A stretch of DNA of 10,504 bases from Balneolales bacterium (GCA_007127695.1 SKYW01000136.1:1-10504); one strand, 5' to 3'. Shown: positions 1 through 6,701, numbered from the stretch's first letter. The notes: generated from the sequence alone by a model not told the origin. Made by a program: numbers and translations.

Positions 1-76
1 AGGGGCTCGCTATGCGATTTTCTTGTCTTTCCATCCGGTCAAAGAACATCCCGCTCGCTTTTCGCGGCAGACTCCA

Positions 77-109
77 AATATACACCCTTTTAACTAATCT
101 TGTCAAACT
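77..109 (-). promoter_or_regulatory. Leftward promoter with both sigma-70 and Bacteroidota-type consensus
   Basis: Read on the minus strand, this stretch has TTTGACA (103-109), an 18-nt spacer (85-102) and TATATTTG (77-84). TTGACA is a perfect -35 hexamer and TATATT a good -10. The same bases give TTTG, 21 nt, then TATATTTG, which fits the Bacteroidota housekeeping pattern TTTG-N19-21-TAnnTTTG. Transcription would run left from about position 70 into a gene beyond the window edge. No start codon for that gene was identified here. The motif match is seen directly; promoter activity is inferred. Confidence 0.6.
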
Positions 110-262
110 TTATTTTGAAAAAAATCCCGCCGAACCACGTCGCTCTCCGGAAACCGCCAACATGCGGCGTGCACCATGGAAATGCACGGATCCAACCGCG
201 TAATGGAAGCAGCGGCAGCAAGCCGGATGAAAATCGTCCCATCCAGGCATGGCGGCCTTAAC

Positions 263-307
263 AGAATAGAATAGAATAGAATAGAATAGAACAGTACAGA
301 ACAGCGC
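263..307. repeat. Pentanucleotide microsatellite (AGAAT)n
   Basis: Five perfect AGAAT units (263-287) are followed by four decaying 5-bp units, AGAAC, AGTAC, AGAAC and AGCGC (288-307). On the minus strand this reads as ATTCT repeats starting about 20 nt after the stop codon of the regulator gene. It is therefore in the 3' untranslated part of that gene and does not change its reading frame. The graded decay at one end is typical of a repeat that has expanded by slippage. Confidence 0.9.
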
Positions 308-326
308 AGATGCCCGCATTTCAGGC

Positions 327-1763
327 TTAACGGACACCCAGCTTTTTCAGCTTGCTTTGCAGTGTCGTAGGTTTCATTCCAAGCAGCCGGGCCGCCCCAT
401 CATCTCCATAGATTTTATCTCCGGTTTTCTGGAGAACTTTTTTCAGGTACCTGCGGTTCATTTCGTCAAATGGAACCACATCACCAGAAAGAAGATCTTC
501 GCCGATACCGCCTCCCGTGTATGATTTCCCGGAGGGAAGGGCTCCCTGATCCGCATCTGCCGGTTCCAAGGCCCGTTCCAGGGCCGGTTCCAAACCCCGT
601 TCTGCGCCAGCCCCGCGGTCATCGCTCCGTGCCGGTCCCGGTTCCTGCAGCATCAACCGAAAGGATCCGGACGGAGATGACAGGAGCGAACGCCGCATCA
701 CCTCCTGGAACTCGTGGAAGTTTCCGGTCCATGAATGATCGAGCAGCTGCTCCATCGTTGCATCAGGAACGCGCAGATCACCCAGTTGCAAAACCGCGGC
801 TGCAGCGCGCACCCAATCATCAGCCAGGATCCGCAAGTCATCACGGCGCTGTGAAAGCGGTGGCAGAAGAAGGGTGTCAAAACTCAGGAAGTAATACAGT
901 TCCGCCGAAAACTCCCCTTGCTGCATCCGCTCCTCGAGCAAAAACGAAGTGGTCGCCAGAACCCTTGTGTCCACTCCCGCCTCCTGTCTGTCACGAAGCC
1001 AGCCAAACAGTTTGGCCTGGTTGGCTTCCGTAAGCATGCTGATCTCGATTACCAGTAAAACAAGGGCTTCGTCATCCGGCAAGGAATCAGCACGTCCATT
1101 CTTGCCATAGAGTCTATCCACCACCCGATTCTGCTCCGATACAGGCATGGTCTCCAGATTCCACTCCATGCCACGGGCCCCATGAAATTTTCCTGCCTGA
1201 AGCACCTGCCTGGCAAGTGTACGCTTGCCGGTAGCTCGTTCCCCGCGAAAGAGCAGATGGACTTGCTGATCGGCCAGTGTATCCACCTTGCGCATGAGTG
1301 CCTGCATCAGGGACGATTCTGCGACAAAACCGATATGCCGTTGGCCGGACACCGAATCTTCGGTGTCAGCTCCCGGGGATTCCCCTTCAACCGGCTCCAT
1401 CGAAACCGCGATAAACGGATGGGGTGCCGACTTGACCGTAAAAATGCGGAATGCAAAATGAAAATCGTGCACCTCGGCCCGTTTTGAGTGAAAACGACAG
1501 ACCGGCTTCTCCCCGCCGCTGCCGTCCTTGCTCTGGTCCGCAATCTGGTCCACCAGTCCCTCTACTTCTGTCTGAACCCTGGATCCTTCTGATTCCGATG
1601 CAAGTACGAATTCCTCCGGCTTGTAGCCGAGGACATTTCTTATGTGCGAATTTGCAAAAATAAGATGCGCATCCTGCTTTTCATCCACCCTGAAAATCAA
1701 AAAAAGACCGGGAATGTGGTCAAGCGCTTCCCGCCAGAAAGAGTTTGTCATAATAATTTCCAT
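327..1763 (-). CDS. Degenerate sigma-54-dependent activator-like regulator (PAS, AAA+, Fis-type HTH)
   Basis: This 478-residue protein has the domain order of bacterial enhancer-binding proteins: a PAS-like sensor domain (about residues 8-120), an AAA+ domain (about 143-365), a low-complexity linker rich in Glu, Ala and Pro (about 375-430), and a Fis-type DNA-binding HTH at the C-terminus (about 434-477). A Walker A motif remains (GERATGKRT, 174-182). The GAFTGA loop that contacts sigma-54 is absent. The Walker B aspartate is replaced by Ile239, although Glu240 is kept. The two arginine-finger positions of the FRxDLYYRL block are Ser286 and Phe292, and the sensor II arginine of GNxRE is His350. 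Binding of DNA is likely, but ATP-driven sigma-54 activation is doubtful. It may be a repressor, a co-regulator or a non-sigma-54 factor. The second ATG (1751) has a better ribosome binding site (ATGGA) and may be the true start. It lies 78 nt downstream of the transporter gene on the same strand. Confidence 0.85.
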   Translation of the reverse strand: MEIIMTNSFWREALDHIPGLFLIFRVDEKQDAHLIFANSHIRNVLGYKPEEFVLASESEGSRVQTEVEGLVDQIADQSKDGSGGEKPVCRFHSKRAEVHDFHFAFRIFTVKSAPHPFIAVSMEPVEGESPGADTEDSVSGQRHIGFVAESSLMQALMRKVDTLADQQVHLLFRGERATGKRTLARQVLQAGKFHGARGMEWNLETMPVSEQNRVVDRLYGKNGRADSLPDDEALVLLVIEISMLTEANQAKLFGWLRDRQEAGVDTRVLATTSFLLEERMQQGEFSAELYYFLSFDTLLLPPLSQRRDDLRILADDWVRAAAAVLQLGDLRVPDATMEQLLDHSWTGNFHEFQEVMRRSLLSSPSGSFRLMLQEPGPARSDDRGAGAERGLEPALERALEPADADQGALPSGKSYTGGGIGEDLLSGDVVPFDEMNRRYLKKVLQKTGDKIYGDDGAARLLGMKPTTLQSKLKKLGVR

Positions 1764-1792
1764 CTGTGTTTTTGCCGTCCGTGGTACAACGA

Positions 1793-1821
1793 AATATCGT
1801 CAGCAACGATACCGATTTCAA
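1793..1821 (-). promoter_or_regulatory. Dyad and promoter-like elements ahead of the regulator gene
   Basis: In the gap between the transporter and the regulator lies a perfect 6-bp inverted repeat, TATCGT-cagca-ACGATA (1795-1811). Flanking GAAAT (1791-1795) and ATTTC (1815-1819) partly extend it. On the minus strand, TTGAAA (1816-1821) is followed after 17 nt by GATATT (1793-1798), a plausible but weak sigma-70-like promoter with the dyad lying across its spacer and -10. There is no U-tract, so an operator is more likely than a terminator. This arrangement would allow the regulator gene to be transcribed and controlled separately. Confidence 0.4.
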
Positions 1822-1841
1822 CGCTTTCATACAACGCGGGA

Positions 1842-2702
1842 TCAGAGTTTTTTCGGGGCCGGATGGCGTTCGGGGAGCTGGTATCCCTCGGGGTCTTCAT
1901 AATAGTCCCTGAAATAGTGTACAGCGGCATAGCAGATCGGGGTATCGAGCAGGGCGGAGAAAAACTTGAACATATAGGAATTGATGATCAGGATGAGGAG
2001 CGCGCCCATTCCGGTCACATTTTCCCCCAGGTTGCCGGCAAAGTAGAGGATGGTAAGGATGGCCGTGGAGTCGACCAGCTGGCTGACCATGGTGGATGCG
2101 TTATTGCGCAGCCAGAGATGCCTGCCTTTTGTGAATCGTTTCCAGAAGTGGAACAGCTGCACATCCACGGTCTGGGCCACCAGGTAGGCGATCATGCTGC
2201 CGATGGTATTCCCCACCATGAATCCATAGACGCCATCGAACAGGGTGGTGCCCCCGCTCACGCCTGAAGCGTCCGGCAGGTAGAAATTCGCGGTCATCAC
2301 AGCCAGCATGAACAGGTTCATCCCGAAACCGATCCAGACCAGCAGCTGCGCTTTCTTTCGGCCGAAGAGCTCTGAAATAAGGTCCGTGACGAAAAACGTG
2401 AACGGAAAAGCCAGAAGTCCCACCGGAATGATCATGCTGTACCGGCCGCCATCGCGTACCATATCCGGTACAAGCGGGAGCATCCGGTCAGGCAGATCGA
2501 TCGAAAAAAGCTGGATGAACTTGGTGGTGCCGATTATGTTTCCCATGACAAGCGCCGTCAGGAATACGGCACTGAGTCCCAGAAACAGGGCATCCCGTTT
2601 ATACCGGGACGGTCCACCGCCGTATTCCGGCGACTGCCCGGATCTGTTGCCCGATTGTGCGGTTTTGCCAGCCGCCTGGCCAGCTCTGTTATCCGTTTGC
2701 AC
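1842..2702 (-). CDS. yhhQ: Queuosine precursor transporter, YhhQ (VUT/DUF165) family
   Basis: This 286-residue integral membrane protein resembles the YhhQ family, which imports the queuosine precursors preQ0 and preQ1 across the inner membrane. Family-like segments are visible: an N-terminal helix with LTALVMGNIIGTTKF (about 48-62), PFTFFVTDLISELFGRKKAQ (100-119), and RNNASTMVSQLVDSTAI (199-215). About six hydrophobic segments are visible, roughly at 38-60, 88-107, 117-141, 155-180, 205-224 and 230-262. Residues 1-35 form a hydrophilic Gly/Ser/Gln/Asn-rich tail that is longer than is usual for this family. The start used is GTG, with no strong Shine-Dalgarno sequence, so the true start could be elsewhere; the frame is open back only to a stop at 2745-2747. 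The product would help make queuosine at position 34 of tRNAs with GUN anticodons. Confidence 0.9.
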   Translation of the reverse strand: MQTDNRAGQAAGKTAQSGNRSGQSPEYGGGPSRYKRDALFLGLSAVFLTALVMGNIIGTTKFIQLFSIDLPDRMLPLVPDMVRDGGRYSMIIPVGLLAFPFTFFVTDLISELFGRKKAQLLVWIGFGMNLFMLAVMTANFYLPDASGVSGGTTLFDGVYGFMVGNTIGSMIAYLVAQTVDVQLFHFWKRFTKGRHLWLRNNASTMVSQLVDSTAILTILYFAGNLGENVTGMGALLILIINSYMFKFFSALLDTPICYAAVHYFRDYYEDPEGYQLPERHPAPKKL

Positions 2703-2982
2703 TGTTCTAATCTGCGTCGATTGTTCCTGTTTCCAAGAGGGTTGTCATTCACCTTGCGCGACCGTACCCCGTAGCGGACATCCACCGTCCCCTGGAATCT
2801 AATGCCGGTCCCGTACGTTTGGGAAGATGAAATGTCCATGACGGCAACCCGACACACAGGAGCATGATTATAAACGTCATGGCCATTCTATCTGACATTA
2901 TGAATTTTAATTGATTTAAACAGATGAAATCACAACAGCAAAACGCTGACATATCATTCATTCCATAATCAACAGGGAAGAA
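2703..2982. other. Divergent intergenic region between the transporter and TetR-fold genes
   Basis: No gene was seen in these 280 bp. The part from about 2860 to 2980 is AT-rich and probably holds the divergent promoters. A perfect TATAAT lies on the minus strand at 2867-2872, but there is no good -35 hexamer upstream of it. If used, it would give the transporter mRNA a leader of roughly 155 nt. That leader has a long-range pairing possibility (GGACAT with ATGTCC), but I do not recognise a preQ1 riboswitch in it. The TetR-fold gene starts at 2983 after the sequence AGGGAAGAA. Confidence 0.4.
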
Positions 2983-3750
2983 ATGGCACAACCAATCGAA
3001 TATACCCGTAGTCATGAGAACGGGGCAGGACGCACCGCAGCGGAACCTGACCGGTCGCATCCAGCCACGGCAGTCCAAAGCGGCACGGATAGATCATCGG
3101 CGCAGCTGGCAGAAAAACTGGTCCGTGTGGGACAGCGTGATTATACGCGCCTGGATCTTGCCGATCTGTCTCAAATCACCCGCACACCGCTGGATGAGAT
3201 CCGGAGCCATTTCCAGAGCACCGACGAGTGGATCGACGCATGTTACTGTCATATGGTGGATCAGTATCGGATCATGACCGATGCGATCCCTGATTTTGAA
3301 AACTATACGGCCGGTGAAAAGCTGCTCAACTTTTTCCTGACCAGCATGGACATGATGCGCGACCAGGAACCTTTTGTCCGCAGCACATACCATCCGTTCA
3401 TCCTGGATCGTTTCACATCCACCCGTTTCGAACACTCGGTAGCCCGGCTGTTCCGCGAGTTCACCGAGTCAGACAGCCGTATTGCGCTTTCACACCAACT
3501 GCTTCTTGTCTCTCCGGTCTACATCTGGTGGAGCCGGGAATATCTGCACATGACCGGCTACTGGCTGACGCATCCGGACTCCGAACCGGAAGTCATGGCA
3601 CTGGCTGAAAAAACCGTCAACCTGCTGAATGAAATCCTCTACAACGGGGTTATCGACAACACGCTGGACCTCGGAAAATATCTGGTCCAAAACGGATTTG
3701 TCTCCGTCTGGACCCCTGTTTCCGTATTCCGGAAGTTTCTCAGGTTCTGA
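2983..3750 (+). CDS. TetR-fold protein (TetR_C_23-like) next to an ABC1 kinase
   Basis: This protein has 255 residues. After a hydrophilic, probably disordered N-terminal tail (1-38) comes a TetR-type helix-turn-helix region (about 40-88), ending in a segment like the usual TetR helix-3/4 boundary (HFQSTDEWIDACYCH). The rest (about 90-255) is a mostly helical ligand or dimerisation domain that resembles the C-terminal domain class found in Bacteroidota proteins beside AarF/ABC1 genes. The recognition helix region is weaker than in typical repressors. It may act as a transcriptional regulator of the downstream kinase, or as a lipid-binding partner like eukaryotic COQ9, which has a TetR fold but does not act as a repressor. 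The ABC1 gene follows on the same strand 114 nt downstream, so co-transcription is likely. I am fairly sure of the fold class and unsure of the function. Confidence 0.75.
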   Translation: MAQPIEYTRSHENGAGRTAAEPDRSHPATAVQSGTDRSSAQLAEKLVRVGQRDYTRLDLADLSQITRTPLDEIRSHFQSTDEWIDACYCHMVDQYRIMTDAIPDFENYTAGEKLLNFFLTSMDMMRDQEPFVRSTYHPFILDRFTSTRFEHSVARLFREFTESDSRIALSHQLLLVSPVYIWWSREYLHMTGYWLTHPDSEPEVMALAEKTVNLLNEILYNGVIDNTLDLGKYLVQNGFVSVWTPVSVFRKFLRF

Positions 3751-3864
3751 GGTTTCCCGACTGCTCCAGTGCGCCTGATATCCAAAACGTTTGATCATGC
3801 AGCTGAGCGGATCCCGTTTGTCGCACTGCCCGCAACGCCATTATCCAGATTTGAATGAATTTCC

Positions 3865-5187
3865 ATGAGTGAGTTTCCATCATCCCGTTTTGAACGCAGC
3901 GCCCGCATCGCGCGAACAGGATTGCGGGTCGGCACCAACTATGCATTGCACCATCTCAAGAACCGCTTCAACGGCAACGGCAGCAGTGAAAAGCATCGAA
4001 GCGAGCTGCACACCAGCAACGCCCGCTATCTCTACGACGAGTTCTCAAAGCTCCGTGGCACGGCGCTGAAACTGGCCCAAACGCTCAGTCTGGATCACGG
4101 GCTTCTTCCAGAGGAATTTGTGGATGTGATGTCCCAGGCACAGTACCGGGTCCCGCCCATCAGCAGGGCCCTGGTCCGGCAGATCATCAAGGATGAACTG
4201 GGCAGCTATCCGGAGGATATCTTCGCAGAGTTCCGTTCCGAGGCCTCGGCGGCGGCATCCATCGGGCAGGTGCATGAAGCGGTGCTGCGGGACGGCCGGA
4301 CTGTCATGGTCAAGATCCAGTACCCCAATGTGCGGGTAAGCATTGGTTCCGACCTGAGCATGGCCAAGCTGGTATTCCGCCGGATGGTGAGAAGCGACCA
4401 GACGGATGTCTATTTCGGGGAAGTGTACAACAAGATGATGGAAGAGACCGATTATCTTCACGAAGGGGAACAGCTTGCGCAATTCCGGGAAAGGTACGGC
4501 GACCGCAGGTTCTCGATTCCGGAATATCTGCCGGAATATTCCAGCTCCTCGGTCCTCACCATGACCCGGCTGACCGGTGAACACATCGGCGAGTTTCTGG
4601 CGCGGGATCCGGAACAGGAAGAGCGGAACCGTTATGGCCAGCTTTTGTGGGATTTCTTCCACGCTCAGATCAACGACGCCCGCACGTTGCATGCCGATGC
4701 ACACCCGGGCAATTACATGCTCTCCAGTGACGGCCGGCTCGGCGTGCTGGATTTCGGCTGCATCAAGGTATGTCCAACCGGGTTTTTCCGGGATTATGTT
4801 TCCCTGCTTCCTCTTCATCTGGAAGGGGATGCGGACGTGCTGCGAGATCTGTACACCCGTCTCGGTCTGCTGGATGCGCACTCCAGTGATCCCGGATATG
4901 AAGAGTCCTTTTTCAAGCTCTGCAAGACATTCGGTGATCTTGTGATATCGCCGTATCACACCAATGCCTTCGACTTCGGCGATGAAAGCTTCAGTCACGC
5001 ATACCGTGAGCTCGTCAGGGAAGCCGCCTCACAGCCGGAGCCGCGCGGCACGCATCACTTCATCTACGTCACGCGCGCACATATCGGATTATACCGCATG
5101 CTCATGCAACTTGGCGCCGTCATCGATCCGCGTGAAGGAAAAGAGCAGGTGCTTGGCTGGTGGCAGCAGTTAAATCCGGCGACGTAG
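3865..5187 (+). CDS. ABC1/UbiB/AarF-family atypical protein kinase-like ATPase
   Basis: This 440-residue protein carries the hallmarks of the ABC1 (UbiB, COQ8, AarF) family. These are a KxGQ-type N-terminal motif in variant form (KLAQ, residues 69-72), the alanine-rich loop that replaces the kinase glycine loop (ASAAASIGQVH, 127-137), the ATP-binding lysine K150 in VMVK, the ETDYLHEGE helix (194-202), the catalytic loop HADAHPGN (276-283) and the metal-binding DFG (296-298). Family members support ubiquinone or menaquinone biosynthesis and other isoprenoid-lipid processes, and generally show ATPase rather than protein kinase activity. No clear C-terminal membrane anchor is visible, unlike UbiB. 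It is probably expressed with the TetR-fold gene upstream. The stop codon lies 5 bp from the stop of the convergent bacilliredoxin gene. Confidence 0.93.
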   Translation: MSEFPSSRFERSARIARTGLRVGTNYALHHLKNRFNGNGSSEKHRSELHTSNARYLYDEFSKLRGTALKLAQTLSLDHGLLPEEFVDVMSQAQYRVPPISRALVRQIIKDELGSYPEDIFAEFRSEASAAASIGQVHEAVLRDGRTVMVKIQYPNVRVSIGSDLSMAKLVFRRMVRSDQTDVYFGEVYNKMMEETDYLHEGEQLAQFRERYGDRRFSIPEYLPEYSSSSVLTMTRLTGEHIGEFLARDPEQEERNRYGQLLWDFFHAQINDARTLHADAHPGNYMLSSDGRLGVLDFGCIKVCPTGFFRDYVSLLPLHLEGDADVLRDLYTRLGLLDAHSSDPGYEESFFKLCKTFGDLVISPYHTNAFDFGDESFSHAYRELVREAASQPEPRGTHHFIYVTRAHIGLYRMLMQLGAVIDPREGKEQVLGWWQQLNPAT

Positions 5188-5192
5188 CAGGT

Positions 5193-5624
5193 TTACGGGC
5201 TGCAGAACGTGTCGAAAATCATCACAAGGTCGTCCGAGACTTCCTGTGCCGTGCGACCTTCAATACGATGGCGGGGAATCATGGCTTTTATCTCACCATC
5301 CACAAAAAAGGCGAATGCAGGCGATGAGGGCGGAAAATCGCTGAAATACTCACGTGCTCTTGCCGTTGCGTCCTTGTCCTGTCCTGCAAAAACCGTGTAC
5401 ACATCGTCCGGTTTTTTGGAATGGCCCATGGCAAGTTTTAGTCCGGGACGTGCGTTACCTGCAGCACAACCACACACGGAATTGATCACAAGGAGCATGC
5501 TTCCTTTGGCATCGGTGAAAACATGGTCCACCTCATCCGGAGTGATCAGCTCCTTAACACCAAGATCCGTAAGTTCTTTTCTCATCCAGGACGTATCAGG
5601 TCCGATTCCATAACCGAATTGCAT
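5193..5624 (-). CDS. BrxA/BrxB-family bacilliredoxin
   Basis: This 143-residue cytosolic protein closely resembles the B. subtilis YphP/YqiW (BrxA/BrxB) bacilliredoxins along its whole length. It has the active-site CGC motif (Cys51-Gly-Cys53) in VNSVCGCAAGNARP-like context, the block VFAGQDKDATARAREYF, the block PSSPAFAFF, the segment IPRHRIEG, and a C-terminal Cys141. Bacilliredoxins remove bacillithiol from S-bacillithiolated proteins after oxidative stress, so the host probably makes bacillithiol or a related low-molecular-weight thiol. The start ATG is preceded by AAGAGAACGG, an acceptable ribosome binding site. Its promoter must lie in the 115-bp divergent region shared with the lipoprotein gene. 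Length matches the family, and no residue expected to be essential is missing. Confidence 0.93.
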   Translation of the reverse strand: MQFGYGIGPDTSWMRKELTDLGVKELITPDEVDHVFTDAKGSMLLVINSVCGCAAGNARPGLKLAMGHSKKPDDVYTVFAGQDKDATARAREYFSDFPPSSPAFAFFVDGEIKAMIPRHRIEGRTAQEVSDDLVMIFDTFCSP

Positions 5625-5739
5625 AATTCCGTTCTCTTTTTACGTTGAAGTTTACAGTTACTATTTGGATTATGTGAACAGTACAACGCTGGACAGGTGC
5701 AAATGCATATCCGGCAAGTACAAAAATTAACCTTGTAAG

Positions 5740-6591
5740 ATGAATTATTTTCGAACGTTAGCGCTGCTTATTGCTCCATTTTTCCTGGTTCTTTCCTGCT
5801 CATCAACAACGAAAGTGGCCAGTCAGTTCAACACACCGGAAGCATCCGGCCAAACTTTCAATCTGGAATCCCTGACCCGGACGGCAGAAAGGACATTTGC
5901 AGATGACCTTGTTTTTTATGTCTCCAATGATGAGACCCATCTCTATGTTCTGGTGGACTTTCTGAGCAGCCGCAGGTACCAGCATGCCCGCGAGTTCGGG
6001 TTCACTTTATATGTAGACGGCAGCAACTCTGTGAGGCGCTCTTTCGGTGTGACGTATCCGACGGGCATCTATTATCAACTTGGCAACTATCCGGGCGCAC
6101 AACAGGGATACCTTGATGAGCCAAACTGGAGTAATTTCCCGGAAAACCGGTCCATAAAAGAGGCTGCGGAACGAAGCAGCCGTCAACACGCCCTTCTGGT
6201 TCAGCGGACAAGCCGCCGGGACCCGATGCAGCCCTTCCCCTTTCCTGTCGCTCAACTGAACGCCCAGAGCCTCATGCTGCATCTGGATGATGACGAACGA
6301 ACGGGCAGGATCTCCTTTGCCATTCCGCTTCAAACCAGATCCACAAGCCAGTTCTCCCCTGATATAAAACCGGGGGAAACCATTGCTGTCGGCTTTGAGA
6401 TTGACCCGGTACGTTTGCTTGACATGGATATCCGAAGCACAGCTCCACTTATCACAAGTGAGACAGCCAGCGGCCGGACACGCACCGATACCGACCAGGA
6501 AGAGCACGAGCGGATCAATCGTCTGCGCATGCGCATGGGCGACCCGTACGAACAATGGGTGCAAGTCACACTGGCCACCCCGTCTGAATGA
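5740..6591 (+). CDS. Lipoprotein of unknown function with a CBM9/DOMON-like look
   Basis: This 283-residue protein begins with a classic lipoprotein signal peptide: a short positive N-region, the hydrophobic stretch LALLIAPFFLVL, and the lipobox LVLSC with Cys20 as the lipidated residue. The mature protein would be anchored to the inner or outer membrane. Residues about 50-105 (ADDLVFYVSNDETHLYVLVDF, then FGFTLYVDG) look like the first strands of CBM9/DOMON-like beta-sandwich domains found in Bacteroidota surface proteins. Residues 190-232 and 272-280 supply further probable strands. The acidic, arginine-rich stretch at about 240-265 separates the last strand. I do not recognise a named family and make no functional claim. 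A weak sigma-70-like pair, TTGAAG (5645-5650) and GATTAT (5668-5673) with 17-nt spacing, lies upstream. The next gene, superoxide dismutase, is convergent 110 nt away. Confidence 0.8.
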   Translation: MNYFRTLALLIAPFFLVLSCSSTTKVASQFNTPEASGQTFNLESLTRTAERTFADDLVFYVSNDETHLYVLVDFLSSRRYQHAREFGFTLYVDGSNSVRRSFGVTYPTGIYYQLGNYPGAQQGYLDEPNWSNFPENRSIKEAAERSSRQHALLVQRTSRRDPMQPFPFPVAQLNAQSLMLHLDDDERTGRISFAIPLQTRSTSQFSPDIKPGETIAVGFEIDPVRLLDMDIRSTAPLITSETASGRTRTDTDQEEHERINRLRMRMGDPYEQWVQVTLATPSE

Positions 6592-6603
6592 TGGATTGCA
6601 CCC

Positions 6604-6644
6604 TGCCTGCACGCGCTCTGTCATGCGGAGACGCGCATCAGGCA
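6604..6644. terminator. Imperfect hairpin between two convergent genes
   Basis: The 110-bp gap between the lipoprotein and superoxide dismutase stop codons contains a nested inverted repeat. The outer arms are TGCCTG (6604-6609) and CAGGCA (6639-6644), and the inner arms are CGCG (6612-6615 and 6632-6635) and TCT/AGA (6617-6619 and 6629-6631). No run of T follows on either strand directly after the stem. It may be a bidirectional or Rho-assisted termination structure, but this is a weak call. Confidence 0.3.
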
Positions 6645-6701
6645 CAGGTTGCGAGTTCAGGCTGCCGTCAAGGTGTGCCAAAAAACGTATTCAGCGATAT
6701 T

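Larger units (their letters stand above)
1..326. other. Gene-free stretch at the left edge
   Basis: No convincing protein-coding or RNA gene was found. The short open frames here have no ribosome binding site and no recognisable domain. The stretch holds the leftward promoter at 77-109, AT-rich sequence at about 75-125, and the AGAAT microsatellite at 263-307. No clear terminator with a U-tract was seen for the regulator gene whose stop codon is at 327-329. Confidence 0.5.

Noticed and set aside
110..337. 75-codon minus-strand frame starting with GTG inside the end of the regulator gene and running through the microsatellite
   Set aside because: The overlap could suggest translational coupling and a phase-variable small protein, but there is no clear ribosome binding site or recognisable domain, and the hydrophobic stretch is just the translated ATTCT repeat.
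470..1033. Long plus-strand open frame rich in Pro and Val opposite the regulator gene
   Set aside because: It is antisense to the AAA+ and linker coding region, has no domain, and its proline repeats come from the Glu/Leu/Pro-rich linker read backwards.
1644..2267. 207-codon plus-strand open frame
   Set aside because: It is antisense to the transporter and the start of the regulator and has no domain or ribosome binding site.
2814..2821. TACGTTTG, an exact TAnnTTTG element on the plus strand before the TetR-fold gene
   Set aside because: No TTTG or TTGACA-like element occurs at the right distance upstream, and it would give an unusually long leader of about 155 nt.
2703..2866. preQ1 riboswitch in the transporter leader
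   Set aside because: I could not find the characteristic short H-type pseudoknot pattern with an A-rich tail, and a covariance search was not possible.
4045..4998. 317-codon minus-strand open frame opposite the ABC1 gene
   Set aside because: The plus-strand frame carries all ABC1 motifs; the antisense frame has no recognisable motif and is a by-product of GC-rich codon use.
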